Source: an uncultured Clostridiaceae bacterium (GTDB taxonomy: Bacteria; Bacillota; Clostridia; TANB77; CAG-508). Taken from it: a stretch of DNA of 12,217 bases. The notes beneath the pieces are model-generated. The model worked only from the letters and a program-made list of their open reading frames with translations. It was not told where the DNA came from and did not search any database. The translations under genes were made by a program, and so were the position numbers. Each line of letters starts with the position of its first letter. The first letter of the stretch is position 1. The stretch is taken from NCBI GenBank assembly GCA_958417695.1, contig CATZDQ010000028.1, positions 1-12,217 on the forward strand, written 5' to 3'. Shown here piece after piece: positions 4,990 through 11,655 of this stretch.

Positions 4990-7302
4990 TTGCTGAAATA
5001 TCTTGATAAATTTTTAAAGTTTTTAAAGACAGATAGAAATACTTTTTTTACATATATTTTAACACTTCTTTCTATTTATTTTGTAGTAGATAGATTAGTG
5101 GAGGTTTTATTTTTAATTTTTACAGGTGTTAGTGTTTCCTATTGGGGACCATTTCTATACACCTTTGCTTTAGCTTGTCCTGTATTTGCTTTTCTATTTT
5201 GTTATGGTTCCAAGTTTGTAACCTCTAACAAATCTAAAGAAACTTTTTTTAACTTATATGTTATCTCTTTGTATATCATTGCCGTGTCGATGGTTGTACA
5301 ATGGGTAAATGAAGCCATTTGGCTTGGTCTATTATCTCTTCCTGGTTATACCACTATTGCTACTGAGTTTCCGGAATTGTTTAGACCTGCTTTAACGGCT
5401 ATTGCTTTATATTTACCTCTATCGACTTTCCCTGTGTTATTTAACTTCTTGTATAAGAAAGTCGCTGATACGAGACTATTACAAGAGTCTATCTGGGATT
5501 ATGGTGGCATCAAGTTAACAAATGTAACCGAAGGAACAGGTGCTTATGCATGCGAGATGTTTATTTGTATGGATAAAGAGACCGGTAGAAAGGCTACTAT
5601 TCCAGAACAAAGTAGGTTTAATCAATTCTTAGTAGTTGGCCCTTCTGGTTCTGGCAAGACCTCTTTAGTATTTGAACCTATGATTGCTAGAGATATTGAT
5701 AAGAAGTTTTTCTTTAAAACAATTGCTAAAGAAATGGGATTTACGGCTTTAAAGACTGGTATTGCTACTTTAAATTGCCCTTACCATAACGATTATATGA
5801 ATAAGAATTTTACTTTAGATATGATTACGCCTGTGCAAGGTAAAGAAGCTTTATATAAGGCTTATATGAAAAAAATGTTAATTGGTAATTGTGATGGAAA
5901 ATATGTTTATAAAAACTTGGGTATTACTTCTATTTCACCTGATTATGAATCGATTTCACATATGATAGAAGTTGCCGATAGTTATCATTTTTCTTATAAC
6001 TTGGTAGACCCTAATAATCCCGATTCTGTTGGTTTAAATCCTTTTGTTTATAGGAATCCTATTCAAACAGCCAATGTCATTACTTATGTTCTAAAGAGTA
6101 TGTATCAAAACACAACAGACAATATTCAGAAAGTAACTATCGAGAGTACTACTGTACAAGCAATTGAAAATATCTGTATTTTATTAAGAACGGTTTTTCC
6201 TATTTTAAATGGTGGCGATAAAGATTATTTACCTAATTTAAGTGATATCTTAGTTATTTTTAATGATTTTTCAAAAGTGGAATCTTATTGTAAGTTAATT
6301 GAAGAAGATGAAGATTTAGTAGAAGAATACCAAGGTTTACTTAGCTATTTTAAAAGACATTTTTATGATGATGCACCTCGTAGAAAAGAAACAGAAGAAT
6401 CTGTTCAATATGCGGCTTCTTTTATTGATAATTTATTAAGATATCCTGGTGTTAAAGATGTATTATGTAATAGAACCAACAATATTAATTATGATGAAGC
6501 TTTAGCAGAAGGACAAATTACTTTTGTATGTACTAGAAGAGGTGATTTAGGTTCTTCTATCCATAAAACGTTTGGATTATTCTTTATCCTGTTAATGCAA
6601 AACTCTGTATTAAGACGTCCTGGAAATGAAAGCAATCGTGTTCCTCATTTCTTATACATTGATGAATTCCCTGAGTTCTTATCACTAGCTACTGAGCCAA
6701 TCTTTACTTTATATAGAAAGTATCGTGTAGGTACAACTATTTCTTCTCAATCTCTTGCACAGTTAGGTGCAGTTAGTGAGAATTATAGAAAGACTATCGT
6801 TTCTAATTGTGTTAACAAATTAGTATTTGGTAACAATTCTATTGAAGAAAACGAATGGTGGTCTAATGAATTTGGTAATATTCGTTATTGGAAATTTAGT
6901 AATGATTACGATACTAGTAAAACAGAATATAATCAGTCCTATAAAGGTATTTCATGGGCTTGGAAAGCTAAATTTGCAACAGATAAGATTCGTTCTTTAG
7001 GCTTCAAATCATGTGCTTTCAAATGGAAGAGTAACAAAGGCACTATTGATTTATGTGATGGTAAGTTAGACTTTATGGATGCCAAATATAAAGAACCTAA
7101 ACAAGAAAAGACATTTAATTTTGAAAAATTTACAACTGGTATAGCAGAAGACCCTTATGCACAAAAGCATATGAAAAAAGGAAAGTTTGACCATGATGAC
7201 CTTTCAGAGGAAATCGACCCTATTCAAACAGATACATCTGATTCTAGTTTCCTATTTAATAATCAAGATGCTATTACCTTTGATTTTAAAAAGAAAAAAT
7301 AA
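4990..7302 (+). CDS. VirD4/TraG-like type IV coupling ATPase
   Basis: This protein of about 770 aa is laid out like a coupling protein: about four N-terminal membrane segments within residues 18-155, then a cytoplasmic P-loop ATPase. Walker A is GPSGSGKTS (about 217-225), Walker B is FLYIDEF (Asp about 558), and a TTISSQSLAQLG strand (about 583-594) follows, as in TraG/VirD4 motor domains. The strand pair ITSISPD and NLVDPNNPDSVGLNPF also fits the family. Such hexameric ATPases hand DNA or protein substrates to a type IV secretion channel. Between Walker A and ITSISPD there are about 90 residues, longer than usual, so an insertion is likely. The C-terminus is acidic and ends in Lys-rich FDFKKKK. 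I chose the TTG at 4990 because AAAGTGGTGA lies 6 bases upstream; an in-frame TTG at 4972 would add 6 residues but has no ribosome site. No relaxase, VirB4 or integrase is nearby, so its partners are unknown. Confidence 0.88.
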   Translation: MLKYLDKFLKFLKTDRNTFFTYILTLLSIYFVVDRLVEVLFLIFTGVSVSYWGPFLYTFALACPVFAFLFCYGSKFVTSNKSKETFFNLYVISLYIIAVSMVVQWVNEAIWLGLLSLPGYTTIATEFPELFRPALTAIALYLPLSTFPVLFNFLYKKVADTRLLQESIWDYGGIKLTNVTEGTGAYACEMFICMDKETGRKATIPEQSRFNQFLVVGPSGSGKTSLVFEPMIARDIDKKFFFKTIAKEMGFTALKTGIATLNCPYHNDYMNKNFTLDMITPVQGKEALYKAYMKKMLIGNCDGKYVYKNLGITSISPDYESISHMIEVADSYHFSYNLVDPNNPDSVGLNPFVYRNPIQTANVITYVLKSMYQNTTDNIQKVTIESTTVQAIENICILLRTVFPILNGGDKDYLPNLSDILVIFNDFSKVESYCKLIEEDEDLVEEYQGLLSYFKRHFYDDAPRRKETEESVQYAASFIDNLLRYPGVKDVLCNRTNNINYDEALAEGQITFVCTRRGDLGSSIHKTFGLFFILLMQNSVLRRPGNESNRVPHFLYIDEFPEFLSLATEPIFTLYRKYRVGTTISSQSLAQLGAVSENYRKTIVSNCVNKLVFGNNSIEENEWWSNEFGNIRYWKFSNDYDTSKTEYNQSYKGISWAWKAKFATDKIRSLGFKSCAFKWKSNKGTIDLCDGKLDFMDAKYKEPKQEKTFNFEKFTTGIAEDPYAQKHMKKGKFDHDDLSEEIDPIQTDTSDSSFLFNNQDAITFDFKKKK

Positions 7303-7322
7303 ATAGAAATTTTTAAAAGTTT

Positions 7323-7352
7323 AAAGCGGAGATATAACCATATCTCCGCTTT
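7323..7352. terminator. Bidirectional terminator between convergent genes
   Basis: A perfect 13-bp stem (7323-7335 with 7340-7352) containing GCGGAG and an AACC loop lies 20 bases after the ATPase stop codon and 30 bases beyond the stop of the opposing CxxC gene. The rightward tail is TTTCTATTT; the leftward tail has interrupted T-runs. It is the strongest hairpin in the window. Confidence 0.85.
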
Positions 7353-7382
7353 CTATTTGAACGCTTCTTACTTAATTTAATT

Positions 7383-7664
7383 CTATCTCTGTTTTGGAAT
7401 TTTGCCTGTTCCTTTGCATTGCCAGCAAGTAATACCATACAACTTAGGCAAGTGCAATTTACCAATACCTTTACATTGCTCACACGGGATTTTCTTTAAT
7501 CCTCCGCATGTAGCGCAAATTGCTGTATCACTTGTCTTACAATCAGGGCAAGGCATCATTCCCTTCCCAGAACAAGTTTTACAATTCACCACCGTAGTCT
7601 TCCGACTTTTAGCAAGTATCTTGTCTCCACCACAAACATTGCAAGTCATCATAGAATCTTCCAT
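7383..7664 (-). CDS. Small DnaJ-type cysteine-rich zinc-knuckle protein
   Basis: Only 93 aa, with six CxxC pairs at 8/11, 28/31, 39/42, 50/53, 61/64 and 80/83. Three are full CxxCxGxG knuckles of the DnaJ zinc-finger type (28-35, 61-68, 80-87) and two are CxxCGG. Pairing of the knuckles would bind up to three zinc ions. There is no J domain and no substrate-binding domain, so this is a stand-alone zinc module and not DnaJ. Similar free modules may act as chaperone-like or protein/nucleic-acid binding adaptors; the target here is unknown. The ATG at 7664 has a clean GGAGGT about 8 bases upstream; Met5 and Met6 are alternatives without such a site. It is monocistronic, convergent with the coupling ATPase and downstream of the replication-relaxation gene with a hairpin between. 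Confidence 0.85.
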   Translation of the reverse strand: MEDSMMTCNVCGGDKILAKSRKTTVVNCKTCSGKGMMPCPDCKTSDTAICATCGGLKKIPCEQCKGIGKLHLPKLYGITCWQCKGTGKIPKQR

Positions 7665-7692
7665 AAGAATACCTCCTATTTTTTATGTTACT

Positions 7693-7721
7693 ATTATAGT
7701 ATATATTTTCATAAAACAGAA
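7693..7721 (-). promoter_or_regulatory. Promoter of the zinc-knuckle gene
   Basis: On the minus strand a perfect TATAAT at 7693-7698 lies 28 bases upstream of the ATG at 7664. The -35 region is poor (TTCTGT-like), so only the -10 is convincing. Confidence 0.4.
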
Positions 7722-7744
7722 GTAATTTCTTTGAATTTACGAGA

Positions 7745-7778
7745 AAAGTACTACTCTAATATTTTAGAATAGTACTTT
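7745..7778 (-). terminator. Hairpin terminator of the S1/replication-relaxation operon
   Basis: A 15-bp stem (7745-7759 with 7764-7778) with one G-U pair and a four-base loop lies about 30 bases after the stop of the 7806-8747 gene. The leftward U-tract is short (TTTTCTC), so it may instead be a protective 3' hairpin or a leaky terminator. Confidence 0.6.
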
Positions 7779-7805
7779 CTTATATAAACAAAATAAGCCC
7801 GTCCC

Positions 7806-8747
7806 CTATATTCCTAGTAGTTTTACTTCTACGTCTTCCATTTTGTATTTTTTGGTTGTTTCGTCTATTTTGAATTCGACTAATGTTTTGGCTAGGGTTT
7901 CTTCGTTTTGTCTTAAATCTGTTGAGAAGTATAGTTTGATTTGTGGTATTTCTACTTGGTTTACAACTATCGTTTTGAAGGTTTCTGCCATGTGTTTTTC
8001 ATCTTCGCAAATCATAATTAGTTGTGGCATGGACATGAATCCTGAGTCTCCTGCTTGGAAGTTTCCATAGAAGTCTTGGTATAGTTTCATCTTGTCTACT
8101 AGTTTCTTTTCCCATTCTTCTTCTCTTCTAACAACTTCAAATAAGAATTGTATTGCTTTTCCATTTTTAGTTAGTTTGACACTTCCACCAGTTGCTTTAA
8201 ATACTTTTCCTGTTTGTTTGGCGTTTAATGTTGGCTTTGGTACATAGGATTCAAATGCTTTTACTTTTCTTAAGTAGGCTATGATGGTTTGGTTTCCTGC
8301 TAATCTCTTTTTTATCATAGGAACTGGTTTTGTGTTGTCTGTTGGTTGCCATTTACATTCTGTTCCTCTAGAGTTTAATAGGTATTTTCCCATTTTTTCT
8401 AGACAATATATTCTGTATATGCCTTTTCCGTCTTCTGAGTTAAAGTAATATCTGGTTAGAATTTTAGATTTTACTAGTTGTTCTAATTTGTTGTTTAGTT
8501 TGTCTTGTGATGCTACCTCGATTCCTTTCCATTGCAATAGTTGAAAGATTTGTCTAGATGTTATAAATTCAAATTCATTGACTAATTCTAATATTTTAAA
8601 GTGGATATCATTGATATGTCCGATATTTATCTTATGTATAATTTGATTCATGGAAACATAGCCATCTTTTCCATCAAATGTCTTGATTTCTCCTTCTCGA
8701 ATCGCAAATGGAGATACGACAGCTTTGATTTCATTATCTTCTACCAT
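7806..8747 (-). CDS. Replication-relaxation family winged-helix protein
   Basis: This 313-aa protein has no membrane segments. Residues about 47-124 form a winged helix: FKILELVNEFEFITSRQIFQLL, then LNNKLEQLVKSKILTRYYF, then a YRIYCLEKMGKYLL wing/helix. This is the typical opening of replication-relaxation proteins. The second half (about 190-260) has a FEVVRREEEWEKKLVDKM stretch, a YQDFYG segment and PQLIMICEDEKHMAETF. It resembles the nuclease-like core seen in that family, though no complete catalytic set is assured. Members are linked to plasmid replication or conjugation and are often encoded near VirD4-like ATPases, as here. It is the second gene of an operon: its Shine-Dalgarno GGAGGGG (8755-8761) overlaps the stop codon of the S1 gene, so translation should be coupled. 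The ATG is 13 bases beyond that stop. Family assignment is by pattern recognition and should be checked by profile search. Confidence 0.72.
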   Translation of the reverse strand: MVEDNEIKAVVSPFAIREGEIKTFDGKDGYVSMNQIIHKINIGHINDIHFKILELVNEFEFITSRQIFQLLQWKGIEVASQDKLNNKLEQLVKSKILTRYYFNSEDGKGIYRIYCLEKMGKYLLNSRGTECKWQPTDNTKPVPMIKKRLAGNQTIIAYLRKVKAFESYVPKPTLNAKQTGKVFKATGGSVKLTKNGKAIQFLFEVVRREEEWEKKLVDKMKLYQDFYGNFQAGDSGFMSMPQLIMICEDEKHMAETFKTIVVNQVEIPQIKLYFSTDLRQNEETLAKTLVEFKIDETTKKYKMEDVEVKLLGI

Positions 8748-8754
8748 AGGTTAA

Positions 8755-8763
8755 CCCCTCCTA
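8755..8763 (-). promoter_or_regulatory. Ribosome binding site overlapping the upstream stop codon
   Basis: Read leftward, TAG (8761-8763) ends the S1 gene and its G begins GGAGGGG (8755-8761), 7 bases before the ATG of the replication-relaxation gene. This arrangement indicates translational coupling and fixes the start at 8747. Confidence 0.8.
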
Positions 8764-9564
8764 AATAATCATTAATTTTATTTTCTTTTTCTCTGGTATG
8801 ATTTTTTTGATATATACATTGACAGTTTGGCCGTAATCGATTCCTTCTTTATATTCTGCTAGTCCTACTAAGTTTGGTTTTAGTTCTACAAAGATGCCGT
8901 TTTTAGATTTTTCTACTTCTCTTGCTATGCCTATAATGGTGGAACCTTCTTCAAATTCTTTTATGTTTTCTTCCCATGTGCCTAGTAGTTCTTTGTAGGA
9001 TAGAATGACTCTTTCTTGCCTCCTATCTATAGATTTTACCACAACTTTTATTTTTTGTCCAATTTTTAGTCTTTCTAGTGGACTTTTTATTCTAGCTACA
9101 GATATGTCTTCTATATGTAATAGTCCTACAATGCCGCCTCCTATTTCTACAAATACACCATATGGTTGCATACTTTTGACAATTCCACTTACAATATCGC
9201 CTTCTTTTAGTTCTGTTTTTACCCAGTTTAGAGCTTCTTTTCCTACTTCTTTTCTGGATAGTATGAATTTGTCGTTAGGGCTGACTTCTTTTACTTTGAA
9301 TTGTACATAGTGGTTTACTTTGCTCATGCAAATGTTGGGTTTTGGAAATCCCGTTTCGTCTATGTTGATAGCTTCTATTTCTTCTCTTGGTATAATTCCT
9401 GTTAGGTCATTTCCAAAGTCTATATGTAAGTTATAATTGGCATCACATTTTTTGACTAGTCCTTGCATGATGTTTCCTGTCATCATGGCTTTTGTTAAAT
9501 ATTCCTTAGACATTGGTCTAAAATTTTCTTCCCATCCTTCGGGAATAAATTTCTGATATTCCAA
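8761..9564 (-). CDS. Triple S1-domain RNA-binding protein
   Basis: This 267-aa protein consists of three OB-fold S1-type units: a divergent first at about 28-105 (ends KFILSRKE), a classic second at about 120-192 (GDIVSGIVKSMQPYGVFVEI, GLLHIEDIS, RVILSYKE) and a degenerate third at about 205-267. The middle unit carries the aromatic RNA-binding face (YGVFVEI). The overall plan matches short ribosomal-S1-like proteins of Firmicutes (YpfD/RpsA-type, usually about 380 aa with four units), but it is shorter. Likely roles are binding single-stranded RNA or DNA and helping translation start, not an essential S1. The start is TTG at 9564, supported by AAAGGAGATA seven bases upstream; Met18 has no such site. 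It is the first gene of an operon with the replication-relaxation protein and has the window's clearest -35/-10 pair for a coding gene. Confidence 0.85.
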   Translation of the reverse strand: MEYQKFIPEGWEENFRPMSKEYLTKAMMTGNIMQGLVKKCDANYNLHIDFGNDLTGIIPREEIEAINIDETGFPKPNICMSKVNHYVQFKVKEVSPNDKFILSRKEVGKEALNWVKTELKEGDIVSGIVKSMQPYGVFVEIGGGIVGLLHIEDISVARIKSPLERLKIGQKIKVVVKSIDRRQERVILSYKELLGTWEENIKEFEEGSTIIGIAREVEKSKNGIFVELKPNLVGLAEYKEGIDYGQTVNVYIKKIIPEKKKIKLMII

Positions 9565-9616
9565 TTTTCTATCTCCTTTTTCTTTGGTTTATATACATTT
9601 TTTTCCTTATACTAGC

Positions 9617-9645
9617 ATTATAGTATATCCTTTTTGGATTGTAAA
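9617..9645 (-). promoter_or_regulatory. Sigma-A promoter of the S1/replication-relaxation operon
   Basis: On the minus strand TTTACA (9640-9645), a 17-base spacer and a perfect TATAAT (9617-9622). The predicted start near 9610 gives a leader of about 46 nt. Phased A-tracts lie upstream at 9686-9734. Confidence 0.7.
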
Positions 9646-9685
9646 GATGTTTCTTAGCTGTTTTTTATCTTCTGACTATTGGTTG

Positions 9686-9734
9686 TTATTTCTGGTTATT
9701 TCTGTCTATTTTTGCTTATTTTGCTTATTTTTGT
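9686..9734. repeat. Degenerate 10-bp tandem repeat with phased A/T tracts
   Basis: Five consecutive units of 9-10 bases: TTATTTCTGG, TTATTTCTGT, CTATTTTTGC, TTATTTTGC and TTATTTTTGT. The period is close to one helical turn, so on the minus strand the A-tracts would lie on one face and bend the DNA. It sits just after the RluB-like stop codon and about 40-90 bases upstream of the -35 of the S1 operon promoter. Confidence 0.6.
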
Positions 9735-9739
9735 TTTCT

Positions 9740-10456
9740 TTATTTTTTTAAGCTTTCTATTTCTTTTGGTTGTAAGTATCTCCATTTTCCTAAAGGTAAA
9801 TCTTTTACTTCTATGGTTCCGACTTTACTTCTATGCAAAGCTAATACTTTTCTTCCTACTGCTTCACACATTTTTCTGACTTGTCTATTTTTTCCTTCAT
9901 GTATAACAATCTCTAGTCTGCTGATTTGTTTTTCTTCGTCTGTTTTTAAAATTTTTACTTTGGCTGGTCTAGTTGTGTATTCTTCTATGGTAACGCCTTT
10001 TCTTAATTGTTCTACTTCTTCTGTAGTTATGATTCCTTTTAGTGTGACCGTATAGGTTTTTGTCATTTCATGTTTTGGGTGGGTAATATGATAAATGAAG
10101 TCTCCATCATTACTAAATAGTAAAGCACCTGAAGTGTACATATCTAGTCTTCCTACTGGTAATACTTTGGTTTTACAGTCTTTTATGAGTTGCATGACTG
10201 TGTCTCTATGAAATTGGTCTTCTACAGTAGTAACATAGCCGATTGGTTTGTTTAGTAGAATATACACCTTTTCTTCTTGTTTTTTTATTTTCTTTCCATC
10301 AAAGTATACTTCGTCTTTTTCTGGGTCTATCTTAAATCCCAATTGGTTGATGACTTTTCCATTAACCTGCACTTTTCCTTCTAAAATGGCTTCTTCTGCT
10401 TTTCTTCTAGAGGTAATGCCTTGATTGGCTATATATTTTTGTAATCTTTCTTCCAT
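9740..10456 (-). CDS. rluB: RluB/RsuA-family rRNA pseudouridine synthase
   Basis: At 238 aa this is the normal length for the family. An S4 RNA-binding domain fills residues 1-60 (MEERLQKYIANQGITSRRKA). The catalytic domain follows: VYILLNKPIGYVTT (64-77), the active-site GRLDMYTSGALLF with Asp105, and EGKNRQVRKMCEAVG near the end. The enzyme isomerises a uridine in 23S rRNA, near the peptidyl-transferase region in the well-studied RluB enzymes; the exact site here is inferred from family. The Gly-Ala-Leu-Leu in place of Gly-Leu-Leu-Leu is minor. The start has AAAGGA upstream. It lies 33 bases after the RluD-like gene with no terminator between, so the two form one operon. In many Firmicutes rluB sits instead near scpAB. 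Confidence 0.93.
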   Translation of the reverse strand: MEERLQKYIANQGITSRRKAEEAILEGKVQVNGKVINQLGFKIDPEKDEVYFDGKKIKKQEEKVYILLNKPIGYVTTVEDQFHRDTVMQLIKDCKTKVLPVGRLDMYTSGALLFSNDGDFIYHITHPKHEMTKTYTVTLKGIITTEEVEQLRKGVTIEEYTTRPAKVKILKTDEEKQISRLEIVIHEGKNRQVRKMCEAVGRKVLALHRSKVGTIEVKDLPLGKWRYLQPKEIESLKK

Positions 10457-10489
10457 AGAGGTTCCTTTCTTTTCTTTATTGGTTTTCTG

Positions 10490-11428
10490 TTATTTTTCTA
10501 TTATTTTATAGTTTTCAAGTTGTTCTAAAATGTCTTGTAAATAGGTTGGTAGTGGTGCTTCTATTTCTATTTGCTTTCCTGTGGTTGGGTGTTTAAATGC
10601 TAATTTTTGTGCATGTAGGCATTGTCCTTCTACTCCAAATTCATTTTTTCCATTAGAATATACCATGTCTCCTATAACAGGGTGTCCTATTTGTGCCATA
10701 TGGACTCTAATTTGATGGGTTCTACCAGTTTCTATCTTTACTTCTAATAAGCTATAGGTAGTTTCTGCTTTTTGGTATCTTTTTATAACTTTAAAATGTG
10801 TAATGGCTTCTTTCCCATCTTTGGTTACTGCCATTTTTTTTCTGTCTTTTGTACTTCTACCAATTGGCATGTTGATAGTGGCTTCTCTTTCCGTTATAAT
10901 ACCTTTTACTAATGCTATATAGGTTTTCTTTACTTGTCTGTTTTTAATTTGTTCACTCATGGTTATATGGGCTTTATCATTTTTGGCAACGATTAATAAT
11001 CCTGAGGTGTCTTTATCTAAACGATGCACTATCCCTGGTCTGATTTCTCCCCCTATGCCAGATAACCCATCTTTACATTTTGCCATAATAGCATTGACTA
11101 ATGTTCCATCTGGATTGCCGTTTCCTGGATGTACGACTAGCCCTTTTGGTTTGTTTACGACTAAGATATCCTCATCTTCGTACATGATTTCAATGGGAAT
11201 TTCTTGTGCTTGCAAATTGGTTTCCTTTGGTGGTTTTATTTGGATAGAAATCGTATCTCCTGCTTGTACTTTATTTGTTGGCTTTTGTGTTATACCATTG
11301 ACTTGAATTTGCTTTTCTTCTAGTAGTTTTTGTACCATTGCTCTAGAGATATCTTGCATTTTTTTAGAAATATAAGCATCTATTCTAATAAATTCTTCTG
11401 TTTTTTCTACTGTCCATTGTTTTTCCAT
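10490..11428 (-). CDS. rluD: RluA/RluD-family 23S rRNA pseudouridine synthase
   Basis: At 312 aa this is typical for RluD. An S4 domain at about 13-65 (RIDAYISKKMQDISRAMVQK, VNGITQKPTNKVQAGD) precedes the synthase core: ILVVNKPKGLVVHPGNGN (88-105), the catalytic HRLDKDTSGLL with Asp138, then TGRTHQIRVHMAQIGHPVIGD and a CLHAQKLAF stretch. RluD-type enzymes form the pseudouridines of helix 69 in 23S rRNA at the subunit interface; the target is inferred from family. The start has AAAGGAAG upstream and a good promoter about 60 bases further. It heads the operon with the RluB-like gene. In many Firmicutes lspA precedes rluD, but here the next gene is a divergent prepilin-like gene. Confidence 0.93.
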   Translation of the reverse strand: MEKQWTVEKTEEFIRIDAYISKKMQDISRAMVQKLLEEKQIQVNGITQKPTNKVQAGDTISIQIKPPKETNLQAQEIPIEIMYEDEDILVVNKPKGLVVHPGNGNPDGTLVNAIMAKCKDGLSGIGGEIRPGIVHRLDKDTSGLLIVAKNDKAHITMSEQIKNRQVKKTYIALVKGIITEREATINMPIGRSTKDRKKMAVTKDGKEAITHFKVIKRYQKAETTYSLLEVKIETGRTHQIRVHMAQIGHPVIGDMVYSNGKNEFGVEGQCLHAQKLAFKHPTTGKQIEIEAPLPTYLQDILEQLENYKIIEK

Positions 11429-11489
11429 TTTTTTCTTCCTTTATTCATTCATTTGAAATATTCACATAGTATTATTTTCTTTATTTGTT

Positions 11490-11518
11490 ATTTTACTATA
11501 CTTTTATAAAAATCGCAA
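11490..11518 (-). promoter_or_regulatory. Sigma-A promoter of the pseudouridine synthase operon
   Basis: On the minus strand TTGCGA (11513-11518), a 17-base spacer and TAAAAT (11490-11495). The predicted start near 11483 gives a leader of about 54 nt. Confidence 0.55.
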
Positions 11519-11655
11519 TATCTTAAGTCTTCTATGTTTTACAATCTTCTAGTTATTTTGTTTATAGAGCTACATAAAATAGATTGAAAAAATATATAAA
11601 GAAAAAGAAAATAGAAGGTAAATAAAAAAATATATGCAGAAAGGAACTAGAAGTC

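Noticed and set aside
7402..7725. Plus-strand frame opposite the zinc-knuckle gene
   Set aside because: The minus-strand frame has six ordered CxxC pairs and a strong ribosome site; the plus frame is its shadow.
9660..9735. Tandem repeat as a CRISPR-like array
   Set aside because: Units are contiguous and only 9-10 bases long, with no spacers and no cas gene nearby.
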